Part shown: positions 27,129 to 36,929 of the stretch, one piece after another
Layout of the letters: every line of letters starts with the position of its first letter
How positions within the stretch are numbered: position 1 is the stretch's first letter
Assembly: GCF_025822245.1 (NCBI RefSeq)
Contig: NZ_JACKTL010000033.1
Location: 236,435 to 300,434 of the forward strand
Reading direction: 5' to 3'
DNA: 64,000 bases
Source of the DNA: Mycolicibacterium hodleri
GTDB lineage: Bacteria; Actinomycetota; Actinomycetes; Mycobacteriales; Mycobacteriaceae
Position numbers and translations under genes: made by a program
The notes under the pieces: model-generated
Told to the model about the DNA's origin: nothing
Database searches by the model: none
Seen by the model: the letters and a program-made list of their open reading frames with translations, nothing else

Positions 27129-28568
27129 CTACCCCTGCGCGTTCCACCACTTCTGAAGTTCGTCGACCGCCTCGTCGTGCTCGAGCGGCCCGCGGTCGAG
27201 CCGCAGCTCCTTGAGGTACTGCCACGCCTTGCCCACCTGCGGCCCGGCCGGGATGTCGAGGATGCGCATGATTTCGTTGCCGTCGAGATCGGGCCGGACC
27301 CGCTGCAGGTCCTCCTTCGCCGCCAGCTCGGTGATGCGGTGCTCCAGGTCGTCGTAGCTGGCCCGCAGCCGCGCGGCGCGGCGCTTGTTGCGGGTGGTGC
27401 AATCGGCGCGCACCAGCTTGTGCAGCCGTTCGAGCAGGGGCCCGGCGTCGGTCACGTAGCGGCGCACCGCGGAGTCGGTCCACTTCCCGTCGCCGTATCC
27501 GTGGAATCGCAGGTGCAGGTACACCAGCTGCGACACGTCGTCGACCATCTGCTTGGAGTACTTCAGTGCCCGCATGCGCTTGCGGGTCATCTTCGCGCCG
27601 ACCACCTCGTGGTGGTGGAAGCTGACGCCGCCGTCGCTCTCGTGCTTTCGGGTGGCCGGCTTGCCGACGTCGTGCAGCAGCGCCGCCCACCGCAGCACCA
27701 GGTCCCGCTCTCCGGCACCCTCCAAGTCGATGGCCTGCTGCAGCACCGTCAGCGAATGTTGGTAGACGTCCTTGTGCTGGTGGTGCTCGTCGATGGCCAT
27801 CCGCATACCGCCCACCTCGGGCAGCACCACCTCGCCGAGCCCGGTCTGCACCATCAGGTCCACCCCGGCCACCGGGTCCGCGCCCAGCATCATCTTGTCC
27901 AGCTCGGCCGCCACCCGTTCGACGGTGATGCGTCCCAGCTCGTCGGCCATCCGCGTCATCGCCTCGCGCACCCGCGGCGCCACGCCAAACCCGAGTTGAG
28001 AGACGAAGCGCGCCGCCCGCAACATCCGCAACGGGTCGTCGCCGAAGGACACCTCCGGCGTGGACGGCGTGTCGAGCACTCGATCGCGAATGGCGGCCAA
28101 TCCGCCTAGCGGGTCGTGGAATTCGCCAAGCCCGGCCGGGGTGATGCGCACCGCCATCGCGTTGACGGTGAAGTCGCGGCGCACCAGGTCGTCGTCGAGA
28201 CTGTCACCGAACTGGACCTCCGGGTTGCGCGTCACCCGGTCGTAGGCGTCGGCGCGGAACGTGGTGATCTCGAGGCGCTCGGTGCCCTTGCCGACGCCCA
28301 CGGTGCCGAACTCGATGCCGGTGTCCCACAGACCGTCGGCCCAGCGCTTCACCACCTGCTGGACGCGGTCGGGGCGGGCGTCGGTGGTGAAGTCGAGGTC
28401 GGTCAGCGGACGCTCCAGGAGCGCGTCCCGCACGCTGCCGCCGACGAGGTACAGCTCGTGGCCGGCGTCAGCGAACAACTGACCCAGCTCTCGGAGCACC
28501 GGTGTGTGCCGCTGCAGCGCCTTGGCCGCGGTCAACAATTCGTCGGTCGGGGAGGGATCGTTCGGCAC
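27129..28568 (-). CDS. pcnA: CCA tRNA nucleotidyltransferase PcnA
   Basis: This cytoplasmic enzyme adds or repairs the 3' CCA of tRNAs. The 479-residue protein has LVGGSVRDALL (nucleotide-binding GGSVRD, about 43-48), the catalytic acidic motif DLDFTT (57-62), VRRDFTVNAMA, DDPLRMLRAARF, and an HD domain with LLHDVGKP (about 296), giving likely phosphohydrolase activity. GTG at 28568 matches the family length (480 in M. tuberculosis) and has TAGGCT 8 nt before it. Divergent from mutT4. Confidence 0.94.
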   Translation of the reverse strand: MPNDPSPTDELLTAAKALQRHTPVLRELGQLFADAGHELYLVGGSVRDALLERPLTDLDFTTDARPDRVQQVVKRWADGLWDTGIEFGTVGVGKGTERLEITTFRADAYDRVTRNPEVQFGDSLDDDLVRRDFTVNAMAVRITPAGLGEFHDPLGGLAAIRDRVLDTPSTPEVSFGDDPLRMLRAARFVSQLGFGVAPRVREAMTRMADELGRITVERVAAELDKMMLGADPVAGVDLMVQTGLGEVVLPEVGGMRMAIDEHHQHKDVYQHSLTVLQQAIDLEGAGERDLVLRWAALLHDVGKPATRKHESDGGVSFHHHEVVGAKMTRKRMRALKYSKQMVDDVSQLVYLHLRFHGYGDGKWTDSAVRRYVTDAGPLLERLHKLVRADCTTRNKRRAARLRASYDDLEHRITELAAKEDLQRVRPDLDGNEIMRILDIPAGPQVGKAWQYLKELRLDRGPLEHDEAVDELQKWWNAQG

Positions 28569-28576
28569 GTTCGATG

Positions 28577-28582
28577 AGCCTA
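28577..28582 (-). promoter_or_regulatory. -10 hexamer TAGGCT of pcnA
   Basis: The hexamer lies 8 nt before the pcnA GTG on the minus strand, consistent with a leaderless or nearly leaderless mRNA. Confidence 0.5.
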
Positions 28583-28663
28583 GTGGTCGTGACGGGCGCA
28601 TAACGACCCGGCGACAAGCCGACCACGACGGCGAGTGATAGGGGACGGAAACCAAGTGGCAGC

Positions 28664-28669
28664 TACTAT
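28664..28669 (+). promoter_or_regulatory. -10 hexamer TACTAT, leaderless start of mutT4
   Basis: TACTAT ends 7 nt before the GTG at 28677 and supports that start over upstream in-frame codons. Confidence 0.55.
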
Positions 28670-28676
28670 CGCTTGG

Positions 28677-29465
28677 GTGTCGGAGGGCGAACGAGCCAAA
28701 CCACGACGGCGCCGAGGACGGCGCCGCGGCCGACGCTCTGCAAGCCCGTCGGAGACCGCCAATTCCGACCCCGCGAACCCGTCGTCCGCACCGCTGCCCG
28801 GCCCCGTCCCCGGCCACCAGGTCGACGCAGGAGCGAAGACTTCCCCGAGCAGATCCGGCCGACGCACCCCCGAGCGCCTGCGCACCGTGCACGAGACCTC
28901 GGCGGGCGGACTCGTCATCGACGGCATCGACGGTCCCGCCGACGGCCAGGTCGCCGCTCTCATCGGTCGGGTCGACCGGCGCGGACGCATGCTGTGGTCG
29001 TTGCCCAAGGGGCACATCGAGCAGGGCGAGACCGCAGAACAAACCGCCATCCGCGAGGTCGCCGAGGAGACCGGCATCCAGGGCAGCGTGCTGGCCGCAC
29101 TGGGCAGCATCGACTACTGGTTCGTGACCGAGGGCAGGCGCGTCCACAAGACCGTGCACCATTACCTCATGCGATTCCTCGACGGCGAGCTCTCCGACGA
29201 GGACGTCGAAGTGACCGAAGTCGCGTGGGTGCCCCTGACGGACCTGCCGTCGAGACTGGCCTACGCCGACGAACGCAAACTCGCCGAGGTCGCCGGCCAG
29301 CTGATCGCCAAGCTGCAGGCCGACGGCCCCGGCTCCCTGCCCCCCTTGCCCCCCAGCTCGCCGCGCCGTCGCCCGCAGACGCACTCCCACACCCGACGTC
29401 GGCCCGACGACTCCCCGCAACCGCAACCCGGCCGGCGGGCGAACGGCTGCGGCCAAGGCCCATGA
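28677..29465 (+). CDS. mutT4: Nudix hydrolase MutT4
   Basis: The 262-residue protein has a basic N-terminus ([11 protein letters not shown], about 10-20), a linker, and a Nudix domain with the full box beginning [20 protein letters not shown] (about 112-134 with the closing TGI). The tail is Pro/Arg-rich. M. tuberculosis MutT4 is a Nudix pyrophosphatase with dATP/dGTP-type substrates reported; specificity here is inferred. Its stop overlaps the next start (ATGA), so it leads the mutT4-Rv3909-mviN operon. Confidence 0.92.
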   Translation: MSEGERAKPRRRRGRRRGRRSASPSETANSDPANPSSAPLPGPVPGHQVDAGAKTSPSRSGRRTPERLRTVHETSAGGLVIDGIDGPADGQVAALIGRVDRRGRMLWSLPKGHIEQGETAEQTAIREVAEETGIQGSVLAALGSIDYWFVTEGRRVHKTVHHYLMRFLDGELSDEDVEVTEVAWVPLTDLPSRLAYADERKLAEVAGQLIAKLQADGPGSLPPLPPSSPRRRPQTHSHTRRRPDDSPQPQPGRRANGCGQGP

Positions 29466-31810
29466 CGCGCGCGGCGGCTTGGATCGCCGGGTCGCGCTTG
29501 CTGACCGTCGTCGCCCTGGTGACGTTGATCGTCGTACCCGCCGGGGTGCCACGTGCCGCAGCAGGCGAGCCCGGAGATCGGCCCTTCCTCCAGTTGCACA
29601 TCGACACCATCACCCCGGACTCGGTGACCACCACCAGCGACCCGGTCGTCACCGTGACCGGCACCGTGACCAACGTCGGTGACCGACCCGTGCGCGACAT
29701 CATGGTGCGCCTCGAACACGCGGCCGCCGTCACGTCGTCGGACGCCCTGCGCACCGACCTGACCGGAGGCGTCGACCAGTACCAGGCGGTAGCCGACTTC
29801 GTCACCGTCGCACCGGAACTCGCGCAGGGTCAGCACGTGCCGTTCACGCTCTCCTATCCGGTCCGCTCCGCCGAACTGCCCTCCCTGCAGATCGACCAGC
29901 CCGGCGTCTACCCCGCCCTGGTCAACGTGAACGGAACGCCGGATTACGGCGCACCCGCCCGCCTCGACGACGCCCGGTTCCTTCTGCCCGTGCTCGGTGT
30001 GCCCGCCGACCCGTCACAGCAGGACGAATCCCCGTCGGCCGTCGTCCCCCCGGACACCTCGCGACCGGTGCGCGTCACGATGCTGTGGCCACTGGCCGAC
30101 AGGCCCCGGCTGGCCGCGGGCGTACCGGGTGGCAGCACGCCGGTCCGGCTGGTCGACGACGAGCTCGCGACGTCGCTGGCCGCGGGGGGTCGCCTCGACA
30201 CCCTGCTGTCCGCCGCCGACTTCGCCACCAGCCCACCCGTCGACCCGGGCGGGCAGACCCGCAGCGCCCTGTGCCTCGCCGTGGACCCCGACCTATTGGT
30301 CACCGTCAACGCGATGACCCTGGGCTACGTCGTCAACGACGACCCGGTCGGCGGCGTCAACTCGCCGACGCATCCCGGCACCGGCCAGGAGGCGGCGATG
30401 AACTGGCTCGGCAGGCTGCGGGCGCTGGCCCAACGGTCGTGCGTGACCCCGACGGTGTACGCGCAAGCCGACCTCGACGCGCTGGCCCGCGTGGGCAACC
30501 CCGAACTGTCCACAATCGCCGTGAAGGGCGCCGGCGACATCGTCGACCAGATCCTCGGCGTGGTCTCGACCCGCGGGGCGACCCTCGTCGGCGACGGTCC
30601 GCTGACCGGAGCGGCCGTCCGCATGCTGTCCGCGCAGGGGCCGACCGTTGCCATCGCGGCCGGCGACGCCGCCCCGCGCCGATATGACGCGAACGTGGTG
30701 GCGGCGCCCGTCGACGCCGCCGTCGGCGCCGCTCTCGCCGGAGCGGGCACCATGCCGGTGACACCCTCCTACCTGGACCCCGCGCTCGGGGTGCCGCTGG
30801 CGCACGACTCCCCCGTCGCCCGCCGTGAGGACGCCATCGCCGCCGTGCTGTGGCGCGCGCTGCGACCGCAGAGCGAGCCCCGCACCGAGATCCTCGTCCC
30901 GCCGATGGCGTGGAACCTGCCCCCCGAGGAAGCGCAGTCGATCCTCACCACGCTCGCCTCGTCGATCCGGTCCGGGTTGGCCGTCCCGCGGTCGCTGGCC
31001 ACCGTCGTCGCCGAGACCAACGTCCTGCCGCCATCCGACGCCGCACCGCTGCCGCCGGACGTCCTCGGCAATCCGCGGGCCCGCATCGACTCCGGCGTCA
31101 CGGACGGCATCGCCACCACGGCGTTGCGGCTCGGCGGACTCACCGCCGCCCTGACCGTCGACCCACGGACCGGGCTGACCGGTCCGCAGTACACCGCACC
31201 GCTGCGCGAGGACCTGCTGCGCGCGCTCAGTCAGTCCGTGCCTCCGGATTCGCGCAACGGGCTCGCCTCCCAACGCGTCGGCGTGGTCGACGACACCGTC
31301 GGGGACCTGCTGCGTGCCGTCACCATCGTCAACCCCGGCGGCTCCTACACTCTTGCGACCGAACGCAGCCCGCTGCCCCTGGCCCTGCGCAACGACCTGC
31401 CCGTCCCGATCAGGGTCCGGCTCGAGGTCGACGCCCCGCCGGGGATGACGGTCGACGACATGGGGGAAATCGAATTGCCGCCGGGCTTCCTGCCGCTGCG
31501 CGTACCCATCGAGGTGCACTTCACCCAGCGCGTCGCCGTCGACGTCTCCCTGCAGACGGCCGACGGCCTGCCGCTGGGCGAACCGGTGCGACTCTCGGTG
31601 CATTCCAACGCCTACGGCAAGGTGCTGTTCTTCATCACCCTGTCCGCAGGGGCGATCCTGGTCCTGCTGGCCGGCCGACGCCTCTGGCACCGGTTCCGGG
31701 GGCAGCCCGACCGGGCCGACCTCGACCGCCCCAAGCGTCGCGACGGCGAGGGCAAGCCGGATCCGCTCGACGTGGCGTTGGCGCACGCCCCGGACGAAGA
31801 CCACCGATGA
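29462..31810 (+). CDS. DUF6049 exported membrane-anchored protein (Rv3909 orthologue)
   Basis: The 782-residue protein has a signal sequence (about 1-34), a large extracytoplasmic region with Ig-like beta segments ([20 protein letters not shown]), a central polysaccharide-deacetylase/TIM-like part of unknown activity, a C-terminal membrane segment (about 720-742, [20 protein letters not shown]) and a short basic tail. It lies between mutT4 and mviN with ATGA overlaps at both ends, in keeping with a role in wall assembly with MviN; direct function is unknown. Length is close to Rv3909 (802). Confidence 0.9.
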   Translation: MTRAAAWIAGSRLLTVVALVTLIVVPAGVPRAAAGEPGDRPFLQLHIDTITPDSVTTTSDPVVTVTGTVTNVGDRPVRDIMVRLEHAAAVTSSDALRTDLTGGVDQYQAVADFVTVAPELAQGQHVPFTLSYPVRSAELPSLQIDQPGVYPALVNVNGTPDYGAPARLDDARFLLPVLGVPADPSQQDESPSAVVPPDTSRPVRVTMLWPLADRPRLAAGVPGGSTPVRLVDDELATSLAAGGRLDTLLSAADFATSPPVDPGGQTRSALCLAVDPDLLVTVNAMTLGYVVNDDPVGGVNSPTHPGTGQEAAMNWLGRLRALAQRSCVTPTVYAQADLDALARVGNPELSTIAVKGAGDIVDQILGVVSTRGATLVGDGPLTGAAVRMLSAQGPTVAIAAGDAAPRRYDANVVAAPVDAAVGAALAGAGTMPVTPSYLDPALGVPLAHDSPVARREDAIAAVLWRALRPQSEPRTEILVPPMAWNLPPEEAQSILTTLASSIRSGLAVPRSLATVVAETNVLPPSDAAPLPPDVLGNPRARIDSGVTDGIATTALRLGGLTAALTVDPRTGLTGPQYTAPLREDLLRALSQSVPPDSRNGLASQRVGVVDDTVGDLLRAVTIVNPGGSYTLATERSPLPLALRNDLPVPIRVRLEVDAPPGMTVDDMGEIELPPGFLPLRVPIEVHFTQRVAVDVSLQTADGLPLGEPVRLSVHSNAYGKVLFFITLSAGAILVLLAGRRLWHRFRGQPDRADLDRPKRRDGEGKPDPLDVALAHAPDEDHR

Positions 31811-34800
31811 CTCCGACCAGGCCGCCGGGGCCCGCACCGCGACCACCGCAGGCGCCCCGGCGCATCCCCCAGGGACCGGCCCCGCGCCGACGCGCCGGCA
31901 GGCCCGAGCTGACCGACGCCGCCGTCGTCTCGCGGTCGTGGGGCATGGCACTGGCCACGCTGATCAGCCGCATCACCGGCTTCATCCGCATCCAGTTGCT
32001 GGCCCTGCTGTTGGGCGGGGCCATCCTGAGCGCCTTCTCGGTGTCCAACCAGCTGCCCAACTTGATTGCCGCGCTGGTGCTCGAGGCGACGTTCACCGCG
32101 ATCTTCGTCCCGGTGCTGGCGCGCGCCGAGCGTGACGACCCCGACGGCGGCACGGCGTTCGTCCGGCGCCTCCTGACGCTGGCGACCACCTTGCTGTTGG
32201 TGGCCACGCTGGTCTCGGTGGTGGCCGCCCCGCTGCTGGTCCGGCTGATGCTCGGCGGCGACCCCAAGGTGGACCGCCCGCTGACCACCGCGTTGGCCTA
32301 CCTGCTGCTGCCGCAGATCATCTTCTACGGTCTGTCTTCGGTGTTCATGGCAATCCTGAACACCCGCAACGTCTTCGGGCCGCCGGCGTGGGCGCCGGTG
32401 TTGAACAACGTGGTGGCGATCGGCACGCTGGGCGTGTTCGTCGTGGTGCCCGGCGAGCTGTCGTTCGACCCCGTCGCGATGGGCACCGCCAAGCTTCTGG
32501 TGTTGGGCATCGGCACCACCCTCGGCGTCGTCTCGCAGACCGCGGTGCTGTTCGTCGCGATCCGTCGGGAACGGGTCAGCCTGCGACCGCTGTGGGGTCT
32601 CGACGACCGGCTCAAGAAGTTCGGCGGCATGGCCGCCGCCATGGTCCTCTACGTGCTGATCAGTCAGGCCGGCCTGGTCGTGGGCAACCAGATTGCCAGC
32701 ACCGCAGCGGCTTCCGGGCCCGCCGTCTACAACTACGCGTGGCTCGTCCTGCAACTCCCGTTCGGCATGATCGGCGTGACGGTGCTGACCGTCGTGATGC
32801 CGCGGCTGTCCCGCAACGCCGCCGCCGACAATCAGCCGGCCGTGCTGGCCGACATCAACTTCGCGACGCGCCTCACCATGCTGACGCTCATCCCCGTCGT
32901 CACCTTCATGACGGTGGCCGGTCCCGCCATCGGCAGCGCGTTGTTCGCCTACGGCAGGTTCACCGACGCCGACGCCGGCAGCATGGGCCATGCCATCGCG
33001 CTGTCGGCGTTCACCCTGCTCCCCTACGCGATGCTGCTGCTGCAGACGCGCGTCTTCTACGCCAGGGAACAGCCGTGGACCCCGATCGTGCTGATCGTCG
33101 TGATCACCGCGGTCAAGATCATCGCCTCGCTGGCGGCACCGCATCTCACCGACGACCCCGAGCTGGTCGCCGGCTACCTCGGGTTCGCGAACGGCCTGGG
33201 CTTCCTCGCGGGCGCCGTCGTCGGCCACGTCATGTTGCGGGCGAACCTCAAGCCGCCGGGCGGCAGGATGATCAGCCTCGACGTGGTACGGACCGTCCTG
33301 GTCACCCTGGCGGGGTCCCTGCTGGCCGGTCTGATCGGTCACCTCGTCGACCGCCTGTTCGGTCTCGGGTCGCTCACCGAGGACCACGGCGGCGGCGGCT
33401 CGATCGTGCGGCTGCTCATCCTCTCCGTGATCATGCTGCCGATCATCGTCACGGTGTTGCTGACGGCCAAGGTTCCCGACGCGCAGGCCGCGGCCAACGC
33501 GGTCCGACGGCGGTTCGGTCGGGGTACGTCCACGACTCCGGCGACACCGTCCACGAGGGTTCCCGTCCCACCGCGTCCGGGTACGCCCCTCCCGTACGCT
33601 AATCAGAGCAGTTCACCTCCGTTGCGGTCGCGTCAATATGGTCCGACGGGGAGGTGGGTCGGCGAACCTCCGGCAGGCGTTGTCGGAGACGGGCTTCGGA
33701 GAGGACCAGCGGTGAGCGACGATCCGGCGGGCAGTTCGCCGCCCGACGCAGGCGCGACCACCCGCATCCCCCGGCCGAGTGCCGACGACTTCCAACCGGA
33801 CGTCCCGTCGGAGTCGCATCTGCCGCCCTCGGGCCGCCCGCCCGCCGATTACGGCGGCGACCCGACCAGAGAGCCGGTGTCGGCAGGCATGCCGAACGAG
33901 CCGGCCATCGAGGCCGCCACCGCCGACGACGACGTCCACCTCATCCCTGGCGCCACGATCGCCGGGGGGCGCTACCGCCTGCTGGTGTTCCACGGCGGCC
34001 CGCCGCATCTGCAGTTCTGGCACGCCATGGACACCGTCCTGGACCGCCAGGTGGCGTTGACGTTCGTCGACCCCGACGCCGTCCTGCCCGACGACGAGCT
34101 CTCGGAGATCCTGTCCCGCACGATGAAACTCGGTGCGATCAACGTTCCCGGCATCGCCCGCGTCCTCGACGTCACCAGGACCGGATCCGGCGGACTGGTC
34201 GTCTCGGAGTGGATTCGCGGTGGGTCGCTCGCCGAGGTCGCCGAGACCGCCCCGTCCGCGATCGGCGGGGCCCGCGCCGTCCAGTCCCTGGCCGCGGCCG
34301 CCGAGGCTGCGCACCGGGCCGGCGTCGCCCTGTCGATCGACCACCCCGGCCGGGTCCGGGTCAGCATCGACGGCGACGTGGCCCTGGCCTTCCCCGCCAC
34401 GCTGCCGTCGGCGACGCCCGAGGACGACATCCGCGGCATCGGCGCCGCGCTGTACGCGCTGCTGGTCAACCGGTGGCCGCTGCCCGACGCCGGGACGCGC
34501 GGAGGCATGGAGCCCGCCGACCTCGACCCCGCAGGCGAGCCGGTCGAACCCACGACGGTGGACCGCGCCATCCCGTTCCAAATTTCCGCCGCGGCCGTGC
34601 GCGCCGTGCAGGAGAACGGCGGCATTCGCTCTGCACCGACGTTGCTCAACCTGTTGCAGCAGGCCACCGCTGTCGCCGACCGCACCGAGTTGATCGCGCC
34701 GATCGACGAACCGGAAGCCCCCGGCACCCGGTATCGCGAGAGCGTCTCCGACGATCCCGACGCCAAGGCCCGCCGCAAGAAGGGCGTGTTGATCGGCGCC

Positions 34801-35397
34801 GCCGTGGCGGGCTCGATCCTGGTGGTGGCCCTCATCGTGCTGGCGACCGTGTTGCGCGGCGTGTTCAGCGACGTCGGCGGTTCGTTGGACAAGGACGAAC
34901 TCGGGCTCAACGCCCCGTCGAGCAGCACCACCAGCCAGCCGAGCTCCGGAACCGTGAAACCCGTTCGGGCGACGGTGTTCTCGCCCGGCGGCGAGGCCGA
35001 CAATCCGGCCGATGCCGGCAATGCGATCGACGGCAGCACCACCACGGCATGGCAGACCGACACCTACAGCGACGCGGTGCCGTTCCCCAACTTCAAGAGC
35101 GGCGTCGGGCTGATCCTGCAGCTGCCGCAGCCCACCGCGATCGCGTCGGTGTCGATCGACCTGAACAGCACCGGCACGTCGATTCAGATCCGGTCCGCCC
35201 AGTCGGCCACGCCCGCGTCGCTCGACGAGACCACCGAGCTGACCCCGCCGACGCCGATGAAGGCCGGGTCCAACACCATCACCATCAACAATCCTCAGCC
35301 CGTGTCGAATGTGCTGGTGTGGATCACCACGCTCGGCACGGTGAACGGCAAGAGCGAGTCCGCGCTGTCGAACATCACGCTCAAATCCGCCTCCTGA
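31807..35397 (+). CDS. mviN: Lipid II flippase MviN/MurJ with C-terminal pseudokinase and sugar-binding-like domain
   Basis: The flippase moves lipid II across the plasma membrane. The 1196-residue protein has a MurJ core of about 14 membrane segments (about 40-555), a cytoplasmic linker, a kinase-like domain (about 715-970), a membrane segment (about 992-1015) and an extracytoplasmic discoidin-like domain (about 1050-1196, AIDGSTTTAWQTDTYSD). The kinase-like part lacks the VAIK lysine (VALTFVDPD) and the HRD motif, so it is a pseudokinase; in M. tuberculosis this region is phosphorylated by PknB and bound by FhaA. It overlaps the Rv3909-like stop by 4 bp. Confidence 0.95.
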   Translation: MTPTRPPGPAPRPPQAPRRIPQGPAPRRRAGRPELTDAAVVSRSWGMALATLISRITGFIRIQLLALLLGGAILSAFSVSNQLPNLIAALVLEATFTAIFVPVLARAERDDPDGGTAFVRRLLTLATTLLLVATLVSVVAAPLLVRLMLGGDPKVDRPLTTALAYLLLPQIIFYGLSSVFMAILNTRNVFGPPAWAPVLNNVVAIGTLGVFVVVPGELSFDPVAMGTAKLLVLGIGTTLGVVSQTAVLFVAIRRERVSLRPLWGLDDRLKKFGGMAAAMVLYVLISQAGLVVGNQIASTAAASGPAVYNYAWLVLQLPFGMIGVTVLTVVMPRLSRNAAADNQPAVLADINFATRLTMLTLIPVVTFMTVAGPAIGSALFAYGRFTDADAGSMGHAIALSAFTLLPYAMLLLQTRVFYAREQPWTPIVLIVVITAVKIIASLAAPHLTDDPELVAGYLGFANGLGFLAGAVVGHVMLRANLKPPGGRMISLDVVRTVLVTLAGSLLAGLIGHLVDRLFGLGSLTEDHGGGGSIVRLLILSVIMLPIIVTVLLTAKVPDAQAAANAVRRRFGRGTSTTPATPSTRVPVPPRPGTPLPYANQSSSPPLRSRQYGPTGRWVGEPPAGVVGDGLRRGPAVSDDPAGSSPPDAGATTRIPRPSADDFQPDVPSESHLPPSGRPPADYGGDPTREPVSAGMPNEPAIEAATADDDVHLIPGATIAGGRYRLLVFHGGPPHLQFWHAMDTVLDRQVALTFVDPDAVLPDDELSEILSRTMKLGAINVPGIARVLDVTRTGSGGLVVSEWIRGGSLAEVAETAPSAIGGARAVQSLAAAAEAAHRAGVALSIDHPGRVRVSIDGDVALAFPATLPSATPEDDIRGIGAALYALLVNRWPLPDAGTRGGMEPADLDPAGEPVEPTTVDRAIPFQISAAAVRAVQENGGIRSAPTLLNLLQQATAVADRTELIAPIDEPEAPGTRYRESVSDDPDAKARRKKGVLIGAAVAGSILVVALIVLATVLRGVFSDVGGSLDKDELGLNAPSSSTTSQPSSGTVKPVRATVFSPGGEADNPADAGNAIDGSTTTAWQTDTYSDAVPFPNFKSGVGLILQLPQPTAIASVSIDLNSTGTSIQIRSAQSATPASLDETTELTPPTPMKAGSNTITINNPQPVSNVLVWITTLGTVNGKSESALSNITLKSAS

Positions 35398-35518
35398 GGA
35401 GTTGTCCCCAGGTCGAGCCGGCGGGAGCCGATCCCCGTTGTTGCAGTTGAGAGGGCTGACGTCCGCCCGCTGGTGCGTCCCGCCAGAAGAGGTGCGGGGA
35501 CGGGCGTCCGGCGTTGAT

Positions 35519-35524
35519 TAGTGT
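35519..35524 (+). promoter_or_regulatory. -10 hexamer TAGTGT of sigM
   Basis: TAGTGT ends 6 nt before the sigM GTG, predicting a leaderless mRNA. No GGAAC/CGTC pair typical of ECF autoregulation was found at the expected distance. Confidence 0.45.
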
Positions 35525-35530
35525 TCGCAT

Positions 35531-36106
35531 GTGGGGAGATTCGGGGACATCACCGGCGGCGCGCGGACGGACGCGGAGTTGCTCGTCGCGCACGTCGGCG
35601 GCGACCGGTATGCCTTCGAGGAGCTCTTCCACCGCCACCACCGACAGCTCTACCGGTTGGCTCTCATCACCAGCCGCAACCACGAAGACGCCGCCGATGC
35701 GCTACAGGACGCCATGCTCAAGGCCCACCGGAAGGCACCGACGTTCCGCCACGATGCCTCGGTGAGCAGCTGGCTGTACCGCATCGTGGTCAACGCCTGT
35801 CTCGATCGCTTGCGCCGCAACAAGATTCATCCGGCCACCGCGCTCGACGACGACGTCTGTCACCTGGGCGATCCGACCTCCCGCGTCGACACGATGCTCG
35901 TCGTGGAACGAGCACTGCTGCGGCTGCCGCTCGAGCAGCGGGCCGTCGTCGTCGCGGTCGACATGCAGGGGTACTCGGTGGCCGAGACCGCCCGGCTGCT
36001 GGGCGTGCCGGAGGGCACCGTCAAGAGCCGCTGTTCACGGGCCAGAGCCAAGCTCGCCAAGACGCTGGAGTACTTCGAAGATCCCGCGCCCGTCGTCCGC
36101 CCGTAG
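35531..36106 (+). CDS. sigM: ECF sigma factor SigM
   Basis: The 191-residue protein has sigma region 2 (FEELFHRHHRQLYRLALITS, DAADALQDAMLKAHR, SWLYRIVVNACLDRLRR) and region 4 (RLPLEQRAVVVAVDMQGYSV, GVPEGTVKSRCSRARAKL). It matches M. tuberculosis SigM, which controls secreted Esx-type and lipid genes. GTG start. The cognate anti-sigma gene lies downstream at 36545 but is shortened, and a small exported-protein gene on the other strand lies between them. Confidence 0.93.
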   Translation: MGRFGDITGGARTDAELLVAHVGGDRYAFEELFHRHHRQLYRLALITSRNHEDAADALQDAMLKAHRKAPTFRHDASVSSWLYRIVVNACLDRLRRNKIHPATALDDDVCHLGDPTSRVDTMLVVERALLRLPLEQRAVVVAVDMQGYSVAETARLLGVPEGTVKSRCSRARAKLAKTLEYFEDPAPVVRP

Positions 36107-36109
36107 CGG

Positions 36110-36421
36110 CTACCGCGATTGGCGAACCCTGGTGTCGGGTTGCGGAACCGCTACGAACTGCGGCCCGTTGACCGCCTGCGACAGGCAGCCGGGGATGTTG
36201 CGGCACGCGATGATCGCGCCCGCCCCCGGCGCCTGGCCCGGTGCGGTCGGAATCTGGTTCGGGATGCCACAGGTCTGGTGGTACGGGTCGTACGGGACGA
36301 TGTTCATGTCGCAGGCCAGCGGGTCCGACGGCGGCGTGGTGGCCACGCCGACGGCGATCAGCCCCGATGCCGCCACCAGTCCGAAGACTCCGGTCGCCAG
36401 TAGTCGACGGAGATTGCCCAT
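36110..36421 (-). CDS. Small exported Cys-containing protein of unknown function
   Basis: The 103-residue protein has a good signal peptide (about 1-28, NLRRLLATGVFGLVAASGLI) and a mature part with four Cys (CDMN, CGIP, CRNIPGC) and many Pro, which could form two disulphides outside the cytoplasm. ATG at 36421 is preceded by AGAGG at good spacing. It sits between sigM and the anti-sigma gene on the opposite strand; its stop is 3 bp from that of sigM. I do not recognise a family. Confidence 0.62.
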   Translation of the reverse strand: MGNLRRLLATGVFGLVAASGLIAVGVATTPPSDPLACDMNIVPYDPYHQTCGIPNQIPTAPGQAPGAGAIIACRNIPGCLSQAVNGPQFVAVPQPDTRVRQSR

Positions 36422-36532
36422 GTCGCCTCTTCATGCTGTCGTGCCGCCAGATCCTGGCCGCACTTCCCAGCATCCTCTTGTCCACAGAGTAGCGAAAGGA
36501 CGCTCCCAGCCACCGACGTCGCAGGCCGGTGC

Positions 36533-36538
36533 GACACT
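36533..36538 (+). promoter_or_regulatory. -10 hexamer GACACT, leaderless start of the anti-sigma gene
   Basis: GACACT ends 6 nt before the GTG at 36545, which suggests the anti-sigma gene has its own promoter separate from sigM. Confidence 0.4.
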
Positions 36539-36544
36539 GGTCCC

Positions 36545-36859
36545 GTGCACGGCGAAGCTGACGATCGCGGCGAGCGCCCCGTCACGGTCGACCTCCTCGC
36601 CGACCTGCAGGCCGGGTTGCTCGACGACTCGACGGCGGCGCGGCTGCGCCGGCGGGCGCGCACCGAACCCGACGTCAAGGCCACGCTCGCCGCGCTGGAA
36701 CGCGCGCGACGGGACGTGTCCGCCCTCGGCGTCGACCCGGCCTCGGCGCCCGAGGTGCCAGCCCACGTGACGGCGTCGATCGACGCAGCGTTGCGCACGG
36801 CCTCCCGGTCCACCCGCAGGCGATGGCCTTGGCGTCGGCGCAAGTCACGCCCGGACTGA
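36545..36859 (+). CDS. rsmA: Shortened anti-sigma-M factor (RsmA/Rv3912 N-terminal domain only)
   Basis: The 104-residue protein matches the cytoplasmic sigma-binding part of Rv3912 ([31 protein letters not shown]). It stops after [14 protein letters not shown]. The recalled M. tuberculosis protein is about 254 residues, with a membrane segment and an extracytoplasmic domain; neither can be found here in any frame before trxB. The product should therefore be a soluble anti-sigma domain with a basic tail. Either a real deletion or a natural short form is possible. Confidence 0.8.
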   Translation: MHGEADDRGERPVTVDLLADLQAGLLDDSTAARLRRRARTEPDVKATLAALERARRDVSALGVDPASAPEVPAHVTASIDAALRTASRSTRRRWPWRRRKSRPD

Positions 36860-36879
36860 CGCGTCCCGGAGTCGCGACT

Positions 36880-36905
36880 GGAACATGCGGGCTTACGCTG
36901 GTGTT
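36880..36905 (+). promoter_or_regulatory. SigH-type promoter upstream of trxB
   Basis: GGAAC (36880-36884) and GTT (36903-36905) are separated by 18 nt, fitting the mycobacterial SigH consensus GGAA-N18-GTT. It lies 24 nt before the trxB ATG. In M. tuberculosis trxB2-trxC is induced by SigH in oxidative and heat stress. Confidence 0.7.
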
Positions 36906-36929
36906 ATAGGCGTACGCAGAAAGGCGGAA

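Noticed and set aside
35398..35530. ECF-type autoregulated promoter for sigM
   Set aside because: GGAAC and CGTC elements at proper spacing are not present; only a SigA-like -10 is seen.
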